A stretch of DNA of 64,000 nucleotides from Micromonospora sicca (GTDB taxonomy: Bacteria > Actinomycetota > Actinomycetes > Mycobacteriales > Micromonosporaceae): assembly GCF_003172935.1 (NCBI RefSeq), contig NZ_QGKS01000406.1, positions 1-64,000 of the forward strand. The letters run 5' to 3'. Below are positions 41,176 through 49,583 of this stretch, piece after piece (within the stretch, counting starts at the first letter, position 1; each line of letters starts with the position of its first letter). The position numbers were made by a program, and so were the translations under genes. Under the pieces are notes generated by a model that saw only the letters and a program-made list of their open reading frames with translations, ran no database searches and was not told where the DNA came from.

Positions 41176-41976
41176 TCAGTGGTGGTGACGGGAGGCGACC
41201 GTCGCCGCCGCCTCGACCGCCGGCAGCAGGGCGTGCGCCCAGACCCGGTAGCCGTCGGCGGACGGGTGGTAACCGTCGTGGCAGAGCGTCCCGGCGTCCG
41301 CCCGGAACACCGGCCCGGTCTCGGTGGCCAGGTCGACCACGCTGCCGCCCGCGTCCAGCACGGCCGTCGTCTGGGCGCGGGCCACCCGCCGCCCGGACCA
41401 GCCCAGGACCTGCCGCAGCGGGGACGCCACCGCGCGGACCGCGCCGAGGTCGGGGCAGGTCCCCACGACCACCTCGACGTGCGCCTCACGCAGCCGGCGC
41501 ACCGCCGAGCCGAGGTAGGCCGCGGCGTCCGCCGGCCGGGTCATCGCGGTGGCGTCGTTGGCGCCGACCAGGATCAACGCCACGTCGGGACGCTCGCCCA
41601 GCAGCGCCCGGGCCACCTGGGTGGCCAGGTCGGTCGAGCGGGAGCCGGCGACGCCGACGCTGGAGAGGTGCACCTGCCGGCCGGTCGGGCCCTCGGCGAG
41701 CAGGTGGGCGAGCTGGCCGCCCACGGTCTCCTCGAAGCGTTCCACCCCGACGCCGAGCGCCGAGGAATCGCCGAGCAGCACCAGCCGCAGTGGTGGGGCA
41801 CCCGCCCGGCCGACCGTGGCGCGCAGGGCGAGGCCCAGCTCCGGCTGGGCGTAGCGGCGGTTGCGGGCGGCGATGGCCTGGCCGGCGAGGACGGCGGCCC
41901 CGCCCACCGTGCCGGCGACCAGCGAGAGCGCCGCGGCCCGACCCAGCCGGAACGCGAGCTCGTGGTGCTCGGTCAT
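41176..41976 (-). CDS. SGNH/GDSL hydrolase (first of two)
   Basis: A 266-residue SGNH-fold esterase. Block I is LRLVLLGDSSALGVGVERF (Ser71), block III ALILVGANDATAMT and block V CHDGYHPSADGYRVWAHAL with the Asp-x-x-His pair. An N-terminal hydrophobic helix (AAALSLVAGTVGGAAVLAGQAIAA) suggests a membrane anchor or uncleaved signal. The start is the ATG at 41976, 46 bases after the upstream paralogue's stop. Likely acts on acyl or acetyl esters at the cell surface; substrate unknown. Confidence 0.9.
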   Translation of the reverse strand: MTEHHELAFRLGRAAALSLVAGTVGGAAVLAGQAIAARNRRYAQPELGLALRATVGRAGAPPLRLVLLGDSSALGVGVERFEETVGGQLAHLLAEGPTGRQVHLSSVGVAGSRSTDLATQVARALLGERPDVALILVGANDATAMTRPADAAAYLGSAVRRLREAHVEVVVGTCPDLGAVRAVASPLRQVLGWSGRRVARAQTTAVLDAGGSVVDLATETGPVFRADAGTLCHDGYHPSADGYRVWAHALLPAVEAAATVASRHHH

Positions 41977-42022
41977 GCCGTCACCGCCCGGCGGTCGGCG
42001 GCACACGTGCCGGTCAGCTCGC

Positions 42023-43069
42023 TCATGCCAGTCCCTCCAGTGTTGGTGAGTCGGCGGCGGGACCGGGTTGCGGCACCGCGCCGACGCCGAAGAACGCCCG
42101 CCGCCGCAGCTGCGCCCAGCGGCCGCCCGGCCCCCGGTCCCGGCCCCGGACCTGGGTGCCGCTGACCTCGGTGCCGGCGTGCCGGGCCGCCTCGTGGGCC
42201 GCCTCCGGCAGCGACCGTACGCCTTCGCCAAGGGGGGCCGCCGCCCGGCGTTCCTGGCCCGCCCCGAGCGCGGAGAGCACGGTGGGCAGGAGCGCCGCCG
42301 CGGCCACCGCGTACCCCTCGGCGGACGGGTGGAACCGGTCCCAGGCGAACATCCGGGCCGGCTCGGCGGCGAACCGGGGACCCAGCATGTCACCCAGGGA
42401 GACCGTGGAGCCGCCCGCCTCGACCACCGCCACCGTCTGGGCGGCGGCCAGCTGCCGGCTCCAGCGCCGGGCCAGCCAGCGCAGCGGCGGCTGGATGGGC
42501 CGGATCGCGCCCAGGTCGGGGCAGGTGCCGACGACCACCTCGCAACCGGCCGCGCGCAGCGTGCGGACCGCGTCGACCAGGTAGCGCACGGCCAGCGCCG
42601 GCGGGGTCCGGTTGGTGACGTCGTTGCCGCCGATCAGGATCACCGCGATGTCCGGTTCGACCTCCAGGGCCGACTCGACCTGCGGCTTGAGACCGGCCGA
42701 CAGGGAGCCGACCACGGCGTACCGGTGGAGCCGCACCGGCCGGTGCAGCCGGCGGGACAGCCCGGTGGCCAGCAGCGCGCCCGGGGTCTCCCGGCGGCGG
42801 TGCACGCCGTAGCCCGCGGCGGAGGAGTCGCCGAGGATCACCATGGTCAGCGGCGGGCCGGGGAACTTGGCGCCGTACGTCCCGTCGCAGCGCGGCGGGG
42901 GCGCCTCGGCCATGGGGATGGTCCGCCTCGCCTGGCGGGCCTGACCGAGCAGCACTCCACCCGTCGCGACGGTGGCCGCCACCGTGGCGCCCGTGCCGAT
43001 CGCCGCCACCCGGGCGATCCGCCGGGCGCGCTGCCAGCCGGCCGGTACGACGGATCCAGCGTCCCCCAT
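42023..43069 (-). CDS. SGNH/GDSL hydrolase (second, paralogous)
   Basis: A 348-residue SGNH hydrolase paralogous to the downstream gene. Block I is LTMVILGDSSAAGYGVHRR (Ser82), block III AVILIGGNDVTNRT, and block V AWDRFHPSAEGYAVAAAAL. An N-terminal hydrophobic segment (VAAIGTGATVAATVATGGVLLG) again suggests anchoring. It carries a ~65-residue arginine- and proline-rich C-terminal extension absent from the first copy. Both share VVVGTCPDLGA. Tandem duplication is likely. Confidence 0.9.
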   Translation of the reverse strand: MGDAGSVVPAGWQRARRIARVAAIGTGATVAATVATGGVLLGQARQARRTIPMAEAPPPRCDGTYGAKFPGPPLTMVILGDSSAAGYGVHRRRETPGALLATGLSRRLHRPVRLHRYAVVGSLSAGLKPQVESALEVEPDIAVILIGGNDVTNRTPPALAVRYLVDAVRTLRAAGCEVVVGTCPDLGAIRPIQPPLRWLARRWSRQLAAAQTVAVVEAGGSTVSLGDMLGPRFAAEPARMFAWDRFHPSAEGYAVAAAALLPTVLSALGAGQERRAAAPLGEGVRSLPEAAHEAARHAGTEVSGTQVRGRDRGPGGRWAQLRRRAFFGVGAVPQPGPAADSPTLEGLA

Positions 43070-43249
43070 GAGCCGACATTATCGCGCCGGCCCGACACCC
43101 CGCTCTCCTCGCGTCGGCTGGTTCGCGGCTGGGAGACGACGGTTCTGGGTACCTCCTGCGGCAGGGCCGCCGACCGACGGTCCGGCCGGCGAGCGGCGCG
43201 GGGCTTGCGCCGGGGCGGCACGCTGGTCGAGCGGAAAGGGGCGCAGACG

Positions 43250-43606
43250 ATGGGGAAGACGTTGAAGCGGAGCGCGGCGTTCACCGCGCTGGCCCGGGCA
43301 CTCATGGCGGGCGCGCGGGGAGGGCCGTCGCTGGGCGAGCGGCTGGCCGCGCTGCCCCGGATGATCAGGGCGACCGCCCGCGGGGAGTACGACGGCGGCC
43401 TGCGGCTGGCCATGATGACCGCGGCGACGGCGTACGTGGTCTCCCCGGTCGACGTGGTCCCGGAGCTGTTCCTGACCATCTTCGGGCTGGTGGACGACGC
43501 GGTGATGGTCACCTGGTTGGCGGGCAGCGTGCTGTCGGAGACCGAACGCTTCCTGAAGTGGGAGGCGCGTCGCAGCTCGGTCATCCCCGGACATGTCACG
43601 CCCTGA
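43250..43606 (+). CDS. YkvA family protein (DUF1232)
   Basis: A 118-residue protein with the DUF1232/YkvA core YVVSPVDVVPELFLTIFGLVDDAVMVTWLAGSVLSETERFL, which forms one or two membrane-associated helices. The ATG at 43250 follows GGAAAGGGG; the much longer frame upstream is only the antisense of the SGNH gene. The family has no known function. It is divergent from the SGNH pair and 76 bases before the cystathionine beta-synthase gene. Confidence 0.88.
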   Translation: MGKTLKRSAAFTALARALMAGARGGPSLGERLAALPRMIRATARGEYDGGLRLAMMTAATAYVVSPVDVVPELFLTIFGLVDDAVMVTWLAGSVLSETERFLKWEARRSSVIPGHVTP

Positions 43607-43682
43607 CGGCACGTACCCTGGGCGTCGAGAAGTACGTCTGCCCGGCCGCCGTCGCCGGCGCCGCAACGAAGGGCACAACGAG

Positions 43683-45053
<1,371 letters not shown>

Positions 45054-45060
45054 CCCCGGT

Positions 45061-45096
45061 CGACAGGGCCGCTCCCCGCCGGGAACGGCCCTGTCG
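45061..45096. terminator. Bidirectional terminator between cbs and the HtrA-like gene
   Basis: CGACAGGGCCG (45061-45071) pairs perfectly with CGGCCCTGTCG (45086-45096). It lies between two convergent genes, four bases before the protease stop region. Confidence 0.88.
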
Positions 45097-45099
45097 TCG

Positions 45100-46050
45100 T
45101 CAGCGGGTCAGTTCGGTGGGGACGGCGACCACGTCGACGAAGGCGCCCTTGCGCAGCACGGTGACCGCCAGGCGGGTGCCGATGGCCGGGCCGAGCATCA
45201 GCCGTTGCAGGCCCTGGCCGTCCTGCACCGGCCGGCCGCCCGCAGAGACGATGATGTCCCCCAGGTAGATCCCGGCCAGCCCGGCGGGGCTGCCCGGGAC
45301 CACCTCCACCACCCGCAGGCCGCGCCGCTGCCCGGTCCGTTCGGTGAGTTCCGGGGGCAGCGGCACCGGCACCCCGGCGACGCCCAGCCAGGCCCGCCGG
45401 ACCCGGCCGGTGGCGGTCAGGTCGGCGATGATCTGCCGGGTGGTGGCGTTGATCGGCACGGCCAGCCCGAGGCCGTACCCGGCGACCGCGGTGTTCACCC
45501 CGACCACCCGGCCGGTGGAGTCGGCCAGCGCGCCCCCGGAGTTGCCCGGGTTGAGCGCGGCGTCGGTCTGGATGACGTCCTCGATCAGTCGGACCAGTCG
45601 CCCGTCCCGGGCCGGCAGCGACCGGCCCAGCCCGGAGACGACCCCGGCGGTGACCGAGCCGGCCAGCCCCATCGGGTTGCCGACCGCCACCACGAGCTGC
45701 CCGATCCGCAGGCCGTCCGCGTCGCCCAGCTCCACCGGCGGCACCGCCGGCTCCTCGGCCCGCAGCACGGCCAGGTCCGACAGCGGGTCGGCGCCGACCA
45801 CCCGGAACCGGGTCTCGGTGCCGTCGCCGAAGGCGGCCGAGCCGCCCGCGGCGCCCTGCACAACGTGGGCGCTGGTCAGCAGCAGGCCCTCGGCGTCGAT
45901 GGTGACGGCCGAGCCGGCGCCGGCCCCGCGCGGGGTCCGCACCGACAGGGCGGCGACGCTGGGCAGCACCCGTGCCGCCACGCCGGTCACCACCCGGGAG
46001 TACGCGTCCAGGGCGGCGTCCTCCGCCCGCTCGGTGTGCTCGATGTCCAT
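45100..46050 (-). CDS. HtrA-like serine protease (S1C) with PDZ domain
   Basis: A 316-residue trypsin-like protease. The catalytic triad is H62 (TSAHVV), D92 (LSDLAVL) and S171 (NPGNSGGAL). A single PDZ domain covers about residues 225-310 (VVEVVPGSPAGLAGIYLGDIIVSAGG). Unlike most HtrA/DegP proteins, no signal peptide or membrane segment is visible from the ATG at 46050, and the sequence starts with acidic residues, so a cytoplasmic location is suggested. No better upstream start is evident. Role: protein quality control, by family. Confidence 0.92.
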   Translation of the reverse strand: MDIEHTERAEDAALDAYSRVVTGVAARVLPSVAALSVRTPRGAGAGSAVTIDAEGLLLTSAHVVQGAAGGSAAFGDGTETRFRVVGADPLSDLAVLRAEEPAVPPVELGDADGLRIGQLVVAVGNPMGLAGSVTAGVVSGLGRSLPARDGRLVRLIEDVIQTDAALNPGNSGGALADSTGRVVGVNTAVAGYGLGLAVPINATTRQIIADLTATGRVRRAWLGVAGVPVPLPPELTERTGQRRGLRVVEVVPGSPAGLAGIYLGDIIVSAGGRPVQDGQGLQRLMLGPAIGTRLAVTVLRKGAFVDVVAVPTELTR

Positions 46051-46163
46051 GACGGGGGCAACGCGGCCGGATCGACGCTCATGCCCCGATCCGCTGAGAG
46101 CGAACGGCAGCCCGACCGGCAGGGGTGCCCGCCGAACGGCGGCGGTCGAGGCGCCCGCGACGG

Positions 46164-46673
46164 TCAGAGCGGGCGTTCGTAGCGGAGTTGGCGGGTACGG
46201 GCGGCGCCGATGTGTTCGTCACGTGCCGACCCGGTGGGCGTCCAGCCGCCGCGTTCGTAGAAGGCACGGGCGGGGGCGTTCTCCCGGAGTACCCAGAGCA
46301 CCGCCCGGGACCAGCCGCGGGCCCGCATGGCGGCCAGGGCGTCGACCATCAGCGCCCGCCCGGTGCCCTGGCCGCGCTCGTCCGGTTCCAGGTGGATCGC
46401 GTTGAGCAGGCCGGTCGCCGGGTCGCCCTCGTCGTCCGGGCCCAGGTAGCTGAAGCCGACCAGCCGGCCGTCGCGGTCCGCGACGGTCATCCGGTGGTCG
46501 TCCCGCTCCCAGGTCCACCGCTCGACCCAGTACCGCCCCATCGCCTCGGGCGTCGGCTCGGCCAGCGCCTCCGCCGGCAGGAACGACGAGTACGCCGCCA
46601 CCCGCGACCGCTGGTGCAGGGCGCCGACCGGCATCAGGTCGGCCTCGGTGGCGGGGCGCAGGGTGACCGTCAT
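46164..46673 (-). CDS. GNAT family N-acetyltransferase
   Basis: A 169-residue GNAT protein. The acetyl-CoA binding motif A reads IHLEPDERGQGTGRALMVDAL, followed by AVLWVLRENAPARAFYERGGW, typical of the family's last beta-alpha unit. The acceptor is unknown; close relatives acetylate amino acids, peptides or antibiotics. Its start overlaps the RNase Z stop by 4 bases, so the two are translationally coupled. Confidence 0.9.
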   Translation of the reverse strand: MTVTLRPATEADLMPVGALHQRSRVAAYSSFLPAEALAEPTPEAMGRYWVERWTWERDDHRMTVADRDGRLVGFSYLGPDDEGDPATGLLNAIHLEPDERGQGTGRALMVDALAAMRARGWSRAVLWVLRENAPARAFYERGGWTPTGSARDEHIGAARTRQLRYERPL

Positions 46674-47599
46674 CCGACCGAGGCTACCCGGCGGGGCGGG
46701 ACCGGCACGGTCATCAGGTCCTCGGCGACGACCAGCTCACCGGCGAAGTGCTCGCGGGCCTCGTCGGCGAAGCGGCGCGGGTCGGCGTACCGCTGGGAGA
46801 AGTGGGTGAGCAGCAGCGTGCGTACTCCCGACTCGGTCGCCACCCGTGCGGCCTGCGCCGCGGTGAGGTGACCGACCTCGGCGGCGAGCGCGGCCTCCGA
46901 CTCCAGGAACGTCGACTCGATGACCAGCAGGTCGGCGAGCTCGGCGAGGGCGTACACCCCGTCGCAGAGCGCGGTGTCCATCACGAAGGCGAACCGCTGC
47001 CCCGGGCGGGTCACGCTCACCTCGTCCCGGGTGACGCGGCGCCCGTCCACGTCGAGGTGGCCGACGCGGAGCAGCTCGCCGACCGCCGGACCGGTGATCC
47101 CGTACGCGGACAGCTTCTCCGGCAGCGCCCGGAAGCCGTCCGGCTCGACCAGCCGGTAGCCGTACGTCTCGATCGGGTGCCGCAGCCGGCGGGCCTCCAG
47201 CGTGCCGAGGCCCAGCGTGATCCGCTGCCCGTCGGCGTCGATCGGCTCGACGCGCAACTCGGCGGTCTCGTAGAAGGAGCTGGCGTGGCGCAGCCGGGCG
47301 AAGTACTCGGCGCCCGCGGCCGGGAAGTGCACGGCCACCGGGTGGGGCACCCGGTCCAGGGAGAGCCGCTGGATCATGCCGGGCAGTCCCAGGCAGTGGT
47401 CGCCGTGGAAGTGGGTGACGCAGATCCGGGTGAGGTCGGTGGCGGAGATGCCGGTGTGCAGCATCTGCCGCTGGCTGCCCTCGCCCGGGTCGAACAGCAG
47501 CACCTCGTCGTCCCAGCGCAGCAGGTAGCCGTTGTGGTTGCGATAACGGGTGGGCGTCTGACTGGCCGTTCCGAGCACCACCAGCTCGCGCATCGACAC
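46670..47599 (-). CDS. rnz: Ribonuclease Z
   Basis: A 309-residue metallo-beta-lactamase-fold nuclease that trims tRNA 3' ends. The metal motif THFHGDHCLGLPG has H63, H65, D67 and H68. Further ligands are in AFVMDTALCDG and VIESTFLESEA, and the last histidine in LLTHFSQRY. The start is the ATG at 47599 (an ATG two codons on is also possible). The partner GNAT gene is coupled downstream. The tRNA gene in this window has no encoded CCA, which suits RNase Z processing. Confidence 0.94.
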   Translation of the reverse strand: MSMRELVVLGTASQTPTRYRNHNGYLLRWDDEVLLFDPGEGSQRQMLHTGISATDLTRICVTHFHGDHCLGLPGMIQRLSLDRVPHPVAVHFPAAGAEYFARLRHASSFYETAELRVEPIDADGQRITLGLGTLEARRLRHPIETYGYRLVEPDGFRALPEKLSAYGITGPAVGELLRVGHLDVDGRRVTRDEVSVTRPGQRFAFVMDTALCDGVYALAELADLLVIESTFLESEAALAAEVGHLTAAQAARVATESGVRTLLLTHFSQRYADPRRFADEAREHFAGELVVAEDLMTVPVPPRRVASVG

Positions 47600-47650
47600 G
47601 GTCCTGACCTCCCGGCTGGGTCGACTGGCCCGGCTCCGCCGGACATGAAG

Positions 47651-47714
47651 CGACCCCCGGGGCTTCCGCGCTCGCGCGCGGGCCGGCTGGACTGGGCCGG
47701 CACCCCGGGGGTCG
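47651..47714 (-). terminator. GC-rich hairpin with complementary 12-base ends
   Basis: CGACCCCCGGGG at 47651-47662 pairs perfectly with CCCCGGGGGTCG at 47703-47714. The 40-base interval can fold further (GGCCGGC/GCCGG). It lies downstream of the mini-ORF at 47815-47853 on the same strand and upstream of rnz, so it looks like the terminator of a short transcript. From 47600 to 48383 there is no intact conventional gene. Confidence 0.6.
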
Positions 47715-47814
47715 GGTGGCTGTCGTGGTTTCGCCGCACCGCTGCCACACGGTCTCGACGATCGTGCCTTTGCCCGCCTCTCGGCGGACGAGATCTCACT
47801 GTCGAGGACAGCGG

Positions 47815-47853
47815 CTAGCGGACAGCCACCTCACGAGTCCGATTGCTATACAA
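47815..47853 (-). CDS. 12-residue mini-ORF behind an extended Shine-Dalgarno sequence
   Basis: A TTG at 47853 starts (M)YSNRTREVAVR and stops with TAG at 47815-47817. Ten bases upstream of the start is the core of GGAAAGGAGGTGGTCC (47858-47873), almost fully complementary to the 3' end of 16S rRNA. A hairpin terminator candidate lies about 100 bases downstream. The arrangement suggests a short, strongly translated message or leader. No homologous protein is recognised and the function is unknown. Confidence 0.45.
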   Translation of the reverse strand: MYSNRTREVAVR

Positions 47854-48004
47854 GTCTGGACCACCTCCTTTCCCGTGTACCGCCACGCTATCGACTTCCC
47901 GGCGGCCCCGGCAACGGATTTCGATCACAGGCCCGGCTGGGAATGCCCGGTGGACGCCCGCAGCGCCCGGCCGGCGAGGTCGCGCAGGCGGCGGCGGAGT
48001 TCGG

Positions 48005-48285
48005 GCGCTGCTGCTCACCCACGGCTGGCCGAACTCGTTCGTCGAGTTCACCGAGCTGATCGGGCCGCTCACCGATCCGCGCGCCCACGGTGGCGACCCC
48101 GGGCAGGCGTTCCACGTCGTGGTGCCGTCGATGCCCGGCTTCGGGTTCTCCGCCCCGCCACCGGAGGCCGGTTTCTCCGTCGCCCGGATCGGGCGGATGC
48201 TCGCCGAGCTGATGCGCCGGCTCGGGCACGACCGGCGTGCCCGTGGCAGGACTCCCCGGTCGGGCTGCTGGCCTGGATGATCCAG
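48005..48285 (+). pseudogene. Epoxide hydrolase remnant
   Basis: One frame reads ALLLTHGWPNSFVEFTELIGPLTDPRAHGGD, then FHVVVPSMPGFGFSAPP, FSVARIGRMLAELMRRLGHDR: the middle of an epoxide-hydrolase-like alpha/beta hydrolase. Shortly after, in another frame, comes QDSPVGLLAWMIQ (48247-48285), a block normally found much further on. So an internal deletion and frame change have occurred, and both ends are missing. It is not expected to make an active enzyme. The large palindrome at 48297 starts directly after it. Confidence 0.75.
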
Positions 48286-48296
48286 TGCCGCGGGTC

Positions 48297-48372
48297 GCTA
48301 CGAAGCTGATGACGTGAATGGATCAGCGCCCGGGCCGCCGGGGTGATTCATCCACGACATCAGCTTCGTAGC
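48297..48372. repeat. Large near-perfect palindrome
   Basis: 29-base arms (48297-48325 and 48344-48372) match in inverted orientation with three mismatches, around an 18-base GC-rich loop. The outer 14-base part (GCTACGAAGCTGAT) is perfect. It lies between the epoxide hydrolase remnant and the end of the M42 peptidase gene. It could terminate the NAGGN operon or be a miniature transposable repeat. Confidence 0.8.
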
Positions 48373-48383
48373 GCCGGGTGGGC

Positions 48384-49583
48384 TTACGCCGGGCCCTGCG
48401 AGGCCGGGTCGGTGACACCGATCGGGCCCTCGCGGGGGCCGTCCTCGGACGCCGGCTGGACGGCCAGCGACGGGAAGTCGGCCAGGTCGCCTTCGGGCTC
48501 GGCGTCCCATTCGGGGAAGACCAGGTCGCTCTGGAGGTAGAGGCAGAGCAACTGGGTGAGGTGGCGCAGCCCGTCGAGGTGGGTGCGCTCGTGGCCGTGG
48601 GTGGCGTCGACGCCGAAGCCGAGCAGCGCCACCCGGGCGTGCGCGCCCGCCTCGACCGCCGCCGCCACGTCCGACCGGTAGTAGTCGAAGACGTCGCGGA
48701 CCAGGTCGACGCCGTGCTCCTTGGCGATGGCGGCCAGGTTGCGGGTCAGGTGGTAGTCGAACGGGCCCACCCCGTCACCCATCGCCAGGGTCGCCGCGTT
48801 CTCCCGGGACTGCTGCCCGGGGGCGACCACCGCGGCGTCCACCGAGACGATCTCCGCGACGTCCGGGTCCAGGCCGTGGCTCGCGCCGTGGCCGATCTCC
48901 TCGGTGACCGTGACCAGCAGGTGCGCGGTGACCGCCGGGGTGATCCCGGCGTCGACCATCGCCTTGAACGCGGTGAGCACCGCCGCCACGCCGGCCTTGT
49001 CGTCCAGGTGCCGGGACTTCACGTATCCGCTCGGCGTGATCACCGGGTTGGGCAGGAACGCCACGAAGTCCCCGGCGTCGATGCCGAGCGCCCGCAGGCC
49101 GGCGACATCGTGCACCGGCTCGTCGACCCGGACCTCGACGTGCTCCCAGCCGACTCCCTGCAGGTCGACGTCGTCGTTGTAGCGGTGCCCGCTCGCCTTC
49201 AGCGGAAGCACCTGGCCGGTGATCACCCGGTCCAGGTCGTCGGTGAAGATCCGCACGTGGGCGCCCTCGGCGAACCGGGCGCTGTGCGTGCCGATGGTCT
49301 TCAGCTCCAGCCGACCGTTGCACTTCAGCCGCTTCACCATGCCGCCGATGGTGTCGGTGTGCACCACGATCGCCCGGTCGGCGCCGGTCTCCCGTGGCCC
49401 GGGCAGATTGGCGCTCAGCGCGCCACGCCGGGTCAGGGTGGAGGAGATGCCGAGCGCGGAGAGTCGTTCCCCGACGTACTGCTGGACGTGGTCGGTACGC
49501 CCCGACGGGCTGGGGATCTCCAGCAGCTCCACCAGCACCTGGCGGAGGTAGGCGAGGTCCAGCTCCAGCGGTTTCGGACTCAC
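48384..49583 (-). CDS. M42-family peptidase of the NAGGN osmoprotectant operon
   Basis: A 399-residue M42-like aminopeptidase/deacylase. Metal-ligand blocks are VVHTDTIGGMVK, RHLDDKAGVAAVL and VTEEIGHGASHG, with a late histidine in THGHERTHLDGL. This subgroup is encoded next to the NAGGN synthesis genes in many bacteria, presumably to degrade or process the dipeptide. The GTG at 49583 overlaps the stop of the synthetase gene (GTGA). It is the last gene of the three-gene unit. Confidence 0.9.
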   Translation of the reverse strand: MSPKPLELDLAYLRQVLVELLEIPSPSGRTDHVQQYVGERLSALGISSTLTRRGALSANLPGPRETGADRAIVVHTDTIGGMVKRLKCNGRLELKTIGTHSARFAEGAHVRIFTDDLDRVITGQVLPLKASGHRYNDDVDLQGVGWEHVEVRVDEPVHDVAGLRALGIDAGDFVAFLPNPVITPSGYVKSRHLDDKAGVAAVLTAFKAMVDAGITPAVTAHLLVTVTEEIGHGASHGLDPDVAEIVSVDAAVVAPGQQSRENAATLAMGDGVGPFDYHLTRNLAAIAKEHGVDLVRDVFDYYRSDVAAAVEAGAHARVALLGFGVDATHGHERTHLDGLRHLTQLLCLYLQSDLVFPEWDAEPEGDLADFPSLAVQPASEDGPREGPIGVTDPASQGPA

